From positions 29,593 through 93,592 of the forward strand of contig JAVBOY010000014.1 in the NCBI GenBank assembly GCA_031550085.1: DNA of 64,000 nucleotides, written 5' to 3'. Made by a program: the position numbers and the translations under genes. Shown here in pieces: positions 8,914 through 17,214 of this stretch. The notes under the pieces were generated by a model that saw only the letters and a program-made list of their open reading frames with translations, had not been told where the DNA came from and ran no database searches. The number at the start of each line of letters is the position of its first letter. The first letter of the stretch is position 1. The DNA is from UBA4417 sp031550085 (GTDB lineage: Bacteria > Bacteroidota > Bacteroidia > Bacteroidales > UBA4417).

Positions 8914-9131
8914 ATCGTTGTAATCGAATAGAAATTTTACCCCCATGCTGTTTTGAAAACGCAAACTGCCAAATTCAAAATCTTTTGTTCGGTTCGTGTT
9001 TTGCCCGAACCGGGTTAAGTATCACAGCAAAGATCTACCTTTGCCGAACCGTATTTCAAATCTTTCCTTCTTTCGATAAAAGCAGAATCCTCTCAATGTT
9101 TTTTGAGCGGCTTTATAGAAAGATTCCGGAA

Positions 9132-10262
9132 CTAGTGGTTTAAATATTCCAGAACCGCTGTGGTAATGTGGTGGATTTGCTCCTCGTCCAGTTCGGTATG
9201 CATCGGAAGCGAAACCACGCGTTTGCACAAACCTTCGGTAACCGGAAAGTCACCGGGGCGGTAACGTGAATCCTGATAGGCTTTTTGCAAATGCACCGGA
9301 ACGGGATAATAAATCATGGCCGGAATTTCTTTCGAATTTAAATGCTCGATCAAGCCTTGGCGGTCCACACCGTTCAAAAGCAAGGTGTACTGATGGAAAA
9401 CGTGGGTCGAATTGCCTGCCGCCGCCGGAACGGTCAATTTGGAAATGTTTTCAAATGCTTTGTCATACTTTTTGGCAACTTCCTGACGGGCTTGGTTGTA
9501 ATCGTCCAAATGGCCGAGCTTTACATCCAAAATAGCAGCCTGAATACTATCCAAACGCGAATTGACGCCGATTTCATCGTGGTAATAACGGACGGTCATT
9601 CCATGGTTGACAATGGAACGCATGCTTGAAGCCAACTCGTCGCTATTCGTAAAAATAGCGCCGCCGTCGCCGTAGCAACCCAAATTTTTGGAAGGAAAAA
9701 ACGAAACCGCTCCCACATGTCCCATGGTTCCGGCTTTTTTTACGGTCCCGTCTGAAAACGTGTATTCGGCGCCAATGGCTTGGCAGGTGTCTTCAATCAC
9801 ATATAAATTGTGTTCGGCGGCAATTTTCAGGATTGCTTCCATATCGGCACATTGACCGAACAGGTGTACGGGAACAATGGCTTTGGTTTTGGGCGTAATG
9901 GCTTTGCGGATGGCCACCGGGTCGATGGTAAACGTATCGGACGTACAATCTACTAAAACGGGCGTTAACCCCAGTAAAGCAATTACTTCGGCCGTGGCGA
10001 TAAAGGTAAACGAAGGTGCAATCACTTCGTCGCCGGGTTTTAAGCCCAGGGCCATCATGGCCACTTGCAATGCATCGGTGCCGTTGGCAGCCGGAACTAC
10101 GTGTTTTACCTTCAAATACGTTTCTAAATGGGTTTGGAAATTTTTTACGGCCGGCCCGTTGATAAATGCCGCGGAGTCAATGACTTCCTGAATTGCGCTG
10201 TCTACCTGGGGCTTTATTTTTTCATACTGCGCCTTCAGGTCGACCATATCAATTTTACGCAT
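9132..10262 (-). CDS. DegT/DnrJ/EryC1/StrS-family sugar aminotransferase (WbpE/WlbC-like)
   Basis: A 376-residue PLP-dependent aminotransferase of the nucleotide-sugar class. The Schiff-base lysine is K192 in FFPSKNLG, preceded by the PLP-stacking EDTCQAIG at 157-164, and the substrate-side NSRLDSIQAAIL motif follows around 255. The N-terminal MVDLKAQYEKIKP is characteristic of the WbpE/WlbC subgroup, which transaminates UDP-3-keto-N-acetylglucosaminuronate. Together with the WbpD-like acetyltransferase this suggests a 2,3-diacetamido-hexuronic acid pathway, but the oxidase (WbpB) and epimerase (WbpI) are not in the window. A TACTTTTG -7 element (minus strand, 10292-10285) lies 22 bp upstream. 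Confidence 0.87.
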   Translation of the reverse strand: MRKIDMVDLKAQYEKIKPQVDSAIQEVIDSAAFINGPAVKNFQTHLETYLKVKHVVPAANGTDALQVAMMALGLKPGDEVIAPSFTFIATAEVIALLGLTPVLVDCTSDTFTIDPVAIRKAITPKTKAIVPVHLFGQCADMEAILKIAAEHNLYVIEDTCQAIGAEYTFSDGTVKKAGTMGHVGAVSFFPSKNLGCYGDGGAIFTNSDELASSMRSIVNHGMTVRYYHDEIGVNSRLDSIQAAILDVKLGHLDDYNQARQEVAKKYDKAFENISKLTVPAAAGNSTHVFHQYTLLLNGVDRQGLIEHLNSKEIPAMIYYPVPVHLQKAYQDSRYRPGDFPVTEGLCKRVVSLPMHTELDEEQIHHITTAVLEYLNH

Positions 10263-10284
10263 GGGTTTTGATTTTTTTGAGGAG

Positions 10285-10292
10285 CAAAAGTA
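10285..10292 (-). promoter_or_regulatory. Candidate -7 element of the aminotransferase gene
   Basis: The minus strand reads TACTTTTG (TAnnTTTG consensus), 22 bp before the ATG. The nearest upstream TTTG is 28 bp away, too far for a normal -33 box. Confidence 0.35.
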
Positions 10293-10468
10293 GTAATTTC
10301 ATCAGACTTGATTAAAAAAACAAACCGGGATTTTCCGCTTACCGGACTGAAGGAAATGAAAAAATGCTTACTTTTAACCCTTGTTTAAATGACCAAAGGC
10401 GTCTTGTTGTAATTTTGCAGTGTTTTTCAAAAAATGATCATCCGAAATCATCATAACGTTTTATCCTC

Positions 10469-10698
10469 ATGAGCGAATTTAGAACGGAAGGAAAAGTAAC
10501 AGCTATTTCGGAAACAACAGGGGCTAAGTTCTCATTGATTCCGATTGACAATTCGGCGGGAGTTTTATAAAAGTATAACAGTGCATTCGGGTACGGATTG
10601 ATTTTGAGGATATCCCTTCCGAAGATTTTGCGAAGCTCCACACCGGCATGATGGTTGAAACCAAAGCCAAAATAGACCATCAATATCCTAACCGTTAA
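10469..10698 (+). pseudogene. Decayed C-terminal fragment of an EmrA/HlyD-type efflux adaptor
   Basis: Frame 1 from ATG 10469 reads MSEFRTEGKVTAISETTGA then KFSLIPIDNSAG and stops at 10570. From about 10564, in another frame, the sequence reads FIKV, stop (10576-10578), QCIRVRIDFEDIPSEDF then AKLHTGMMVETKAKI, ending at a TAA at 10696-10698. Joined, this matches the conserved C-terminal barrel of EmrA/HlyD adaptors, where a TGxxFSLLPxxNATGNxxKVVQR(I/L)PVRI pattern is expected. So there is a frameshift near 10562, an internal stop, and no upstream two-thirds of the gene. It is a remnant and cannot encode a working adaptor. Confidence 0.75.
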
Positions 10699-10764
10699 AG
10701 ACTTACACTTCTTTTCTAATCTAATTTTATATTGTTACAAGGTAATTCTAAAGTGCTACAGTAA

Positions 10765-10799
10765 AAAAAAGGCCGTCTTTGCGAAAAGACAGCCTTTTG
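10765..10799 (-). terminator. Intrinsic terminator of the M2 peptidase gene
   Basis: On the minus strand an AAAGGCTGTCTTTT arm pairs with AAAGACGGCCTTT across a short CGC loop (one mismatch), followed by a run of eight T. It sits about 25 bp past the stop of the peptidase gene at 10822. Confidence 0.8.
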
Positions 10800-10821
10800 C
10801 TATGCAAAATTTCGCTTCTAA

Positions 10822-12510
10822 TTATTTGGTAATAAACTGATCGGCATAATATTGCGGAGTCAGCTTTTCACCCGTTGCTTTTTCAATCATCACATTCCAG
10901 TTGTACCGGTTGCAAGGCTTGAAAATATTGCCGATCAAATAGTTACCCACTTCGGGGTTCCCGAAATAACTTAGACGCATGTTGTCTGTTTTCAGGATGT
11001 TGGCACAAATGTAATGGTTCAACTGCGATGCCAGCAACTCGCCCAACAAATAGTTGTGGTAATAGCAAGGAACAGTGGCAATATGAATTTTCGAAGCCCA
11101 GTCCGGCAAGTTGCGGTCAGCGGGGCGTTTTACCATTTGGTATTTTTCAACCAAATCCCACCACAATTTATTCAAATCCTGATCGGGATTTTCGTACATG
11201 GCTTTTTCAAAACGATATACCACTTGTGCCCAACGGCTGAACACCAATTGCTGCAAACGGAAAACTTTGTAAGTCGGATCGTAAATTTTCGCTCTTTCGG
11301 TTGTGTCGATCAATTTCATGTCCACCATCCAGTTGGGATTGGTCGCCATACGGCCGAAAAGCATGGCAATGGCTTCGGTGGTGAAAATATGCGCCGGATC
11401 GCGCAAAGCATACGGAAGCTCGCGGTCGTTGTTTTTGTCGTATGAAGCATGCCCGAATTCGTGCAGTTGCGTGTCCATCCAATTGGCATTGGGAACAATG
11501 TTGCAGAGCACGCGTACATCGCCTTTTTTATCAATATTGGTCGAATAAGCATGTTGGTTTTTACCCGGTTTTTCGTATAAATCCGAATGAGCAACCAGGT
11601 CTTTGATATCCAATCCGATGCTTCCGTAATAATCCTCGGAAAGTTGTTTGATGTCAGCCGTTTTGTAATAATGATCCATGTCCACATCATAAATTCTCGG
11701 CGCTTCCTGGAAATAACGGTTTTGGTAGTGCCAAGGCATCAGGTCTTCCTTTTTAATTCCGTCGCGGACGGCCAGGCACGAATCCATTTCGTTTTTAAGC
11801 TGTGCAAACGTGGGGCGGGTCATTTCGTCCAATTCATCGAACAACTTGCTGATTTCCGCCGGATCTTGCTCGTTCAGCTGGAGCGACATTTCATGAAAAT
11901 TGTTATACCCCAACTCTTTGGCAATCTGGTTGCGCAACTTTACCAGCTCGATCACATCGGCAGCCACCAACGAACCGATGGCTTTGTGCGCTTCCCAGGC
12001 CGCTTGCAATTCCTTTGAATTTTTTGAAGTCGATAAAATTTCTTCGATTTGGTTGTCGGTCAGCTCTTTTCCGTTCACATGGGCACGGAAATTGGAATAT
12101 TTTTGCTCGATGGCGGTTTCCATTTTGATTTTCTTTGCCAAAAGGGCCGTATCAACCTGATTTCCGGCAAAGGCATTGTACAAAACGTACAATTCACGGG
12201 CCAGCAATTCATCCTTTACAGCGCCTGATTCCTTAATTTCCGTAAGTTCGGCAAAACGCGCCTTGTCCGTAAAAATTTTGGTATACGCCAAATTCAAATC
12301 TTCCGCTTTTTTGTAATCTTCTTCTTTCCCGCTGATCGAAGCATCCCAATAAGCGATGGCGGCTGCTTTCTGAGCCGGTTCCACATCGGCTTCGTACTTT
12401 TGAATAAATGCTCTCAATTTCGCTTCCATTTGTTCGGTCTTTTGATTTTTGCAACTTGCAAACAACACCACACAGACCAGCATTGTTGCAACGATTTTTA
12501 AAGTTTTCAT
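10822..12510 (-). CDS. M2-family (ACE-like) peptidyl-dipeptidase lipoprotein
   Basis: A 562-residue zinc metallopeptidase. It starts with a lipoprotein signal ending in the lipobox LFASC (Cys20), so it is probably anchored in the periplasm or outer membrane. The zinc motif HEFGH is at 350-354 and the third zinc ligand is probably E379 in IFTTEAIAMLFGR. The surrounding pattern (helical N-terminal domain, YSNFRA, WHYQNRYFQEAP) is that of bacterial M2 peptidases related to angiotensin-converting enzyme, which remove C-terminal dipeptides. It stands alone between a repeat block upstream and a strong terminator downstream. Confidence 0.88.
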   Translation of the reverse strand: MKTLKIVATMLVCVVLFASCKNQKTEQMEAKLRAFIQKYEADVEPAQKAAAIAYWDASISGKEEDYKKAEDLNLAYTKIFTDKARFAELTEIKESGAVKDELLARELYVLYNAFAGNQVDTALLAKKIKMETAIEQKYSNFRAHVNGKELTDNQIEEILSTSKNSKELQAAWEAHKAIGSLVAADVIELVKLRNQIAKELGYNNFHEMSLQLNEQDPAEISKLFDELDEMTRPTFAQLKNEMDSCLAVRDGIKKEDLMPWHYQNRYFQEAPRIYDVDMDHYYKTADIKQLSEDYYGSIGLDIKDLVAHSDLYEKPGKNQHAYSTNIDKKGDVRVLCNIVPNANWMDTQLHEFGHASYDKNNDRELPYALRDPAHIFTTEAIAMLFGRMATNPNWMVDMKLIDTTERAKIYDPTYKVFRLQQLVFSRWAQVVYRFEKAMYENPDQDLNKLWWDLVEKYQMVKRPADRNLPDWASKIHIATVPCYYHNYLLGELLASQLNHYICANILKTDNMRLSYFGNPEVGNYLIGNIFKPCNRYNWNVMIEKATGEKLTPQYYADQFITK

Positions 12511-12529
12511 ACGTGCTTTGTTTTTTTAG

Positions 12530-13008
12530 TTTTATTATTGGTGAAATGTGATTCGTGAAGGGTGATATGGGTTAAGGGTTAAGGGTTCAAGGTGAAGGGA
12601 ATGGTTGTTGAATCGTTGAGTTGTTGAGCTGTTTATTTGTGAACGGTGAACAGTGAAGCGTGAAAATGTTGTTTTTTTGTTGTTCGTTGTTTGTTTACTC
12701 GTTCTGCCTTCTGCTTTTTCCTTTCTGTTAAATTTGGCTTTTATCGATTTGTATAATAAAATCTAATAATATTCTATTTTAATCGCATAGGGTGAAGCGT
12801 GAACAGTGAAGGGTGATATGGGTTAAGGGTTCAAGGTGAACGGTGCATGGTAAATGCCTGTTGAATTGTTGAACTGTTTAATTGTTTATTTTAAATGCCT
12901 TTGTCTTCTGTTTCCTCATTTCCGCATTAAAACTCGTTTACTAGTCTACTCGTCAACTTGTCTACTTATATCTAAACCCATTTTCAATTCTCAACTTTCA
13001 ATTTTCCA
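12530..13008 (+). repeat. Composite intergenic repeat block, copy 3
   Basis: Between the M2 peptidase start and the cysS stop, with the same modules as copies 1 and 2: GTGAAGGGTGATATGGG about 12554-12570, GTTAAGGGTTAAGGGTTCAA about 12571-12592, TTGTTGAGCTGTTTATTTG about 12619-12640, CTTCTGC words at 12705-12726, the core AAATCTAATAATATTC through TTTTAATCGCATAGGGTG at 12759-12794, a second GTGAACAGTGAAGGG series, TTGTTGAACTGTTTAATTG about 12865-12885, ACTCGTTTACTAGTCTACTC about 12931-12950, and TTTCAATTCTCAACTTTCAA just before cysS. Confidence 0.85.
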
Positions 13009-14481
13009 TTAAGAGCCCACCTCCCACGTGGCGCCGTCTTTGGTATCTTTGATCGAAATGCCCGATGCGGCCAACTTGTCGCGCAGCAAATCGCTGGTTG
13101 CCCAATCTTTATTGGTACGGGCATTGGCGCGGATTTCCATAATCAAAGCCATCAACTTTTCCACCAATTGATTATCTCCCGCTGAAGAAGTAGCCGGCAA
13201 CAATCCCAGAATATCAAATAACACTCCGTGCATCATGTCTTTCAACCGTTGCAAATCGGCTTCCGTCAACGTTTCCTTATTTTCCTGAACCAAATTGATG
13301 GTCCGAACGGCTTCAAACAAATTGGCAATGGCAATGGGCGAGTTTAAATCATCATCCAACGCCTCAAACACCGCTTTCTCTATTTCACCCACATTCACAC
13401 TCGATGTTTCCGAGGATTTGAGCTTATCCAGCAGTTCAACAGCCTTTAACAGCCGCTGCAAACCCTTTTCAGCCGCCTGCAACGCTTCGTTGCTGAAATC
13501 CAAAGGCGAACGGTAATGCGCCTGCAACATAAAAAATCGGATGGTCATCGGATGGTAAGCCTTTTCCAGCAACGGATGATTACCGGTAAAAAATTGTTCC
13601 AGGGTAATGGCATTCCCCAAGGATTTTCCCATCTTCTGGCCGCTCAGCGTAATCATGTTGTTATGCATCCAATATTTGGCGGGAATTTTGTGGTGGCAAA
13701 CCGTACTTTGCGCAATTTCAGCTTCGTGATGCGGGAATAGCAAATCCATGCCGCCGCCGTGAATATCAAAAACTTCGCCCAAATACTTGCAGCTCATAGC
13801 CGAACATTCCATGTGCCAACCCGGAAATCCGGCGCCCCAAGGCGATTTCCAACGCATGATGTGTTCGGGCTGCGCATTTTTCCACAAAGCAAAATCCACA
13901 TTCCGGCGCTTTTCATTCTGTCCGTCCAGCGTACGCGTGTTGTCGATCAAATCCTCCAGAATGCGGCCGCTCAAAATGCCGTATTTGTGCGATTGGCTGT
14001 ATTTTTCCACGTCAAAATACACCGAACCGTTGCTTTCGTAAGCAAATCCGGCATCCAGGATTTGTTGGATCATTTCGATCTGCTCCATGATGTGCCCCGA
14101 AGCATGCGGTTCGATGGACGGTTTGCTCACGTTAAGCTTGTCCATCATGGCATGGTAGCTGTTGGTGTAATGTTGCACCACTTCCATCGGCTCCAATTCT
14201 TCCAGGCGGGCTTTTTTTGCGATTTTATCTTCCCCTTCGTCAGCATCATTTTCCAGATGGCCCACATCGGTAATATTGCGTACATAGCGGACTTTGTACT
14301 CTAAAAAAAGCAAGTACCGGAACAGCAAATCGAATGTAATGGCCGAGCGAGCGTGCCCCAAATGCGGTTCGCCGTAAACGGTAGGACCGCACACATACAT
14401 GCCCACATGGGGCGGATGAAGCGGTTGAAAGGATTCTTTGGTTCGGGATAGTGTATTGTAGATAAATAAGTTATGCTGCAT
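13009..14481 (-). CDS. cysS: Cysteinyl-tRNA synthetase
   Basis: A 490-residue class I aminoacyl-tRNA synthetase. The zinc-binding Cys of YVCGPTVYG is near residue 31, the HIGH motif appears as HLGHAR at 41-46, the zinc site C..H..E is seen in WHMECSAM and HHEAEIAQS, and the KMSKS motif appears as KMGKS near residue 281. A C-terminal DALR-like and short anticodon-binding region follows. Length is normal. The stop codon abuts the repeat block at 12530-13008. A TATCTTTG -7 element on the minus strand (14512-14505) lies about 24 bp upstream of the ATG. Confidence 0.97.
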   Translation of the reverse strand: MQHNLFIYNTLSRTKESFQPLHPPHVGMYVCGPTVYGEPHLGHARSAITFDLLFRYLLFLEYKVRYVRNITDVGHLENDADEGEDKIAKKARLEELEPMEVVQHYTNSYHAMMDKLNVSKPSIEPHASGHIMEQIEMIQQILDAGFAYESNGSVYFDVEKYSQSHKYGILSGRILEDLIDNTRTLDGQNEKRRNVDFALWKNAQPEHIMRWKSPWGAGFPGWHMECSAMSCKYLGEVFDIHGGGMDLLFPHHEAEIAQSTVCHHKIPAKYWMHNNMITLSGQKMGKSLGNAITLEQFFTGNHPLLEKAYHPMTIRFFMLQAHYRSPLDFSNEALQAAEKGLQRLLKAVELLDKLKSSETSSVNVGEIEKAVFEALDDDLNSPIAIANLFEAVRTINLVQENKETLTEADLQRLKDMMHGVLFDILGLLPATSSAGDNQLVEKLMALIMEIRANARTNKDWATSDLLRDKLAASGISIKDTKDGATWEVGS

Positions 14482-14504
14482 TTTGGTGAAGTAAAAAAGA
14501 GGAA

Positions 14505-14512
14505 CAAAGATA
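14505..14512 (-). promoter_or_regulatory. Candidate -7 element of cysS
   Basis: The minus strand reads TATCTTTG, matching TAnnTTTG, 24 bp upstream of the cysS start. Confidence 0.4.
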
Positions 14513-14634
14513 TTGGTAAATTTTGGATTTTGTTATGCAAATCCGGTTATTTCGTGATGTGAATTATTTCGAGTGAAACCCATTTTGTCATTGGGAAATA
14601 GAGATCCGTCATTTTCCCTAAATGCTAATGTTAA

Positions 14635-14830
14635 AGTCCTAACGGACTACCGGAAGATTCTTGTTCGTTCTTTTATGGATATTGTTTTCCTACGGAAAAT
14701 TTGATATAAGCATAAAAAATCGGATAAAGCCCGTAGGTCTTGCATATCGCCCAATGGAAACGGGTTAGAGGGTCAATTAAAAAAAACATAAGGCCGTAGG
14801 CCTTACACATCGTTTTTATTCTCCATGTCT
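14635..14830. repeat. Cluster of short hairpins centred on CCGTAGG-like palindromes
   Basis: In the gap between cysS and lipB there is AGTCCTAACGGACT (14634-14647), then CCTACGGAAAATTTGATATA (14690-14709), AAGCCCGTAGGTCTTGCATA followed by TCGCCC (about 14726-14751), and AAGGCCGTAGGCCTTACACA followed by TCG (about 14791-14813). The last two are clearly related to each other. A similar TTTCCGTAGGGATGAAA lies at 17147-17163, upstream of the TPR gene. They look like degenerate members of a short dispersed family; no coding function is apparent. Confidence 0.5.
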
Positions 14831-14916
14831 GGCGAAATGCACCGTCTTGTCTCTTGATACCAGTTCGCACAGTTTTTGTACTTTTGTCCGGTTTCAAACA
14901 CTAATCAGATTTTCTC

Positions 14917-15654
14917 TTGAAAACCGTAGAATTCAACGATTTAGGGCAAATTGCTTATGCACAGGCCTGGGATTTACAGGAAGACTTATTCAATCGGATT
15001 GTCAATCAAAAGCATGAAAACGAGAAGCTCCCGCAGGAACTTCAAAAGCATACCAGCAACTATTTGCTGTTTTGCGAACATCCGCATGTGTTCACATTGG
15101 GCAAAAGCGGTGATGAAAACAATTTGCTGGTTAACGGGTTGCAATTGCAGGAAAAGAAAATCGAATATTTCCACGCCAATCGCGGCGGCGATATCACTTA
15201 CCACGGCCCCGGGCAAATTGTGGGCTATCCGGTACTGAACCTGGATTGTTTTGTAAAAGGTGTCCGCGATTATATCGAAAAGCTGGAAGAAGCCATCATC
15301 CTCACGATTGCCGAATTCGGCCTGAAAGGCGAACGCTTGCAGGGCGCTACCGGAGTCTGGCTGGATGTGGAAAGCAAACGCAACACCCGGAAAATATGCG
15401 CCATCGGCGTGCGCACTTCGCGCTGGGTATCGATGCACGGTTTTGCGTTCAATGTAAATACCGACCTTTCCTACTTTCAGTTGATCAACCCCTGCGGATT
15501 TGTAGATAAAACCGTAACTTCGCTTGAAAAAGAACTGGGCGCCCGGCAAGATATGGAGCAAGTGAAACGCATTTTGAAACAAAAACTGGCTGCCGTGTTT
15601 GAAATGAACCTGATGGAAGCTCCGGTAACAACGGCCGGCCGGATGCATTCTTAA
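14917..15654 (+). CDS. lipB: Lipoyl(octanoyl) transferase, TTG start
   Basis: A 245-residue LipB that moves octanoyl groups from acyl carrier protein to lipoyl domains. The signature RGGDITYHGPGQ starts near residue 89, the catalytic Lys is K159 in KICAIG, and the catalytic Cys is C193 in NPCGF. The only possible start is TTG at 14917, because an in-frame TAA occurs 15 bp upstream and no ATG precedes the conserved MKTVEFND opening. No clear Shine-Dalgarno site is seen. It heads a tight three-gene run with the P-loop kinase (20 bp gap) and the radical SAM gene (30 bp gap). Confidence 0.93.
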   Translation: MKTVEFNDLGQIAYAQAWDLQEDLFNRIVNQKHENEKLPQELQKHTSNYLLFCEHPHVFTLGKSGDENNLLVNGLQLQEKKIEYFHANRGGDITYHGPGQIVGYPVLNLDCFVKGVRDYIEKLEEAIILTIAEFGLKGERLQGATGVWLDVESKRNTRKICAIGVRTSRWVSMHGFAFNVNTDLSYFQLINPCGFVDKTVTSLEKELGARQDMEQVKRILKQKLAAVFEMNLMEAPVTTAGRMHS

Positions 15655-15674
15655 CCCGATAAAAAAATAAAAAT

Positions 15675-16250
15675 ATGCTTATCATCGGAATAACCGGAAC
15701 CATTGGCGCAGGCAAAGGCACGATTGTGGATTTTTTGGTGCAAAAAAAAGGGTTTATCCATTTCCCGGTCCGGGCGTTTTTGATCGAAGAAATCAAAAAA
15801 CGCAACCTGGAAGTGAACCGCGATAGTATGGTGGAGGTGGCAAACGATTTGCGCGAAAAATATTCCCCTTCGTATATTGTAGACCAATTGTACGAGCGGG
15901 CGTCGAATTCAAACGCCAACTGTGTGATCGAAAGCATCCGGACGGTGGGCGAAGTGGAATCGCTTCGCAGCAAAGGCGCATTTTGCCTTTTCTCGGTCGA
16001 CGCGTTGCCGGATTTACGTTACGAGCGAATTGTGAAGCGGGCTTCGGAAACCGACCATATTTCGTTTGAAACCTTTTTGGCCAACGAACAGCGCGAAATG
16101 AACTCGGACAAACCGAACGAACAGAATTTGAAGAAATGTATCGAAATGGCTGACTTCCGGTTTTCGAACAACGGAACGATCCAAGATTTGGAGCAGGCAG
16201 TGGAAGCCGTCTTAAAAGAGGTTAATGCAAAAAAACAAGCGGGCTGCTGA
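15675..16250 (+). CDS. P-loop nucleotide kinase-like protein
   Basis: A 191-residue single-domain P-loop protein. The Walker A motif is GTIGAGKGT at residues 8-16, and the order of motifs (a CVIESIRTVGEVESL strand near residue 86 and a basic LID-like RYERIVKRASE stretch near 118) resembles dephospho-CoA kinase and deoxynucleotide kinases. Specificity cannot be told; several small AAA-like kinases share this pattern. It lies 20 bp after lipB and 30 bp before a radical SAM gene, so it is probably co-expressed with them. Confidence 0.65.
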   Translation: MLIIGITGTIGAGKGTIVDFLVQKKGFIHFPVRAFLIEEIKKRNLEVNRDSMVEVANDLREKYSPSYIVDQLYERASNSNANCVIESIRTVGEVESLRSKGAFCLFSVDALPDLRYERIVKRASETDHISFETFLANEQREMNSDKPNEQNLKKCIEMADFRFSNNGTIQDLEQAVEAVLKEVNAKKQAGC

Positions 16251-16280
16251 TTGTTAATTTTTAGGTAATTATTTAGAACG

Positions 16281-17057
16281 ATGTCTATTCTTTTTGATCA
16301 AATAGCTTTTGGGCCTATACAAAGCCGGCGGTTCGGACTGTCGCTGGGCGTTAATTTACTGCCCTTAAATCAGAAATATTGCAATTATGACTGCATTTAT
16401 TGCGAGTGCGGGCTGACCGAAAAAGCGGAACGGGAAAAGATTTCCCTTTTCACGCCGGAAGAAATCCGGAAAGCGTTGGAAAAACGCCTGAAAGAACTTC
16501 AGGAACAAGGAATCAGTCCCGACAGTATTACCTTTGCCGGAAACGGCGAACCTTCCATGCATCCTCGTTTTCCGGAAATTATCGACGATACCCTCCGCCT
16601 GCGTGACCGGTATTTCCCGAAAGCAAAAGTCACGGTGCTTTCCAACGCCACCATGCTTCAAAAAGATGTGGTAAAGCAAGCTTTACAAAAAGTGGATAAC
16701 AACATCCTGAAACTGGATGCGGGCAGTAACGAAATGTATCAAAAAATCAACCGCCCGCTGGGAAAGGTGACGATTGACGAAATTGTGAGCCGCCTGATGG
16801 AATTCCAGGGAAATCTGACCGTCCAAACACTTTTTCTACGAGGCGAAGTCGACGGCGAAATCATCGACAATACCACCGATCCGGAAGTTTCAGTCTGGCT
16901 CGGACACCTGAACCGCATTCGCCCGCATACGGTGATGCTCTACCCGATTGAGCGCGAAACCCCGTTTTCAACCCTGCAAAAGATTTCGGAAACGGAACTT
17001 TCAAAAATTGCTCAACAAGTTGAAAAGCTGGGAATTGAGGCCAAGGTATATTCCTAA
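16281..17057 (+). CDS. Radical SAM protein (COG0731-like)
   Basis: A 258-residue radical SAM enzyme. The [4Fe-4S]/SAM cluster motif CNYDCIYC is at C34, C38 and C41, and the GNGEPSMHP glycine motif follows near residue 87. The N-terminal FGPIQSRRFGLSLGVNLLP is typical of the group related to TYW1-like wyosine proteins and is common, with unknown substrate, in anaerobes. There is no flavodoxin domain, so it is not a full TYW1. It is the last gene of the lipB run. Confidence 0.8.
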   Translation: MSILFDQIAFGPIQSRRFGLSLGVNLLPLNQKYCNYDCIYCECGLTEKAEREKISLFTPEEIRKALEKRLKELQEQGISPDSITFAGNGEPSMHPRFPEIIDDTLRLRDRYFPKAKVTVLSNATMLQKDVVKQALQKVDNNILKLDAGSNEMYQKINRPLGKVTIDEIVSRLMEFQGNLTVQTLFLRGEVDGEIIDNTTDPEVSVWLGHLNRIRPHTVMLYPIERETPFSTLQKISETELSKIAQQVEKLGIEAKVYS

Positions 17058-17214
17058 GCTTACAAAAATCGGCCTTTCTGTTTTTTTTAGATAAAATAAG
17101 CGAAACAAGTTTTGCGTTACTTGTTAAACTTGCCTTGTTGATAAATTTCCGTAGGGATGAAATTTACAGGGCATTCTCACAGTAATTTTACATCCTAAAT
17201 TTCAACCCGTTACG

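Noticed and set aside
9029..9036. Plus-strand TACCTTTG promoter-like element
   Set aside because: No plus-strand gene follows; likely a chance match.
14673..14897. Minus-strand open frame with CKAYGL and CKTYGL
   Set aside because: The apparent repeats are a translation of the CCGTAGG hairpin elements.
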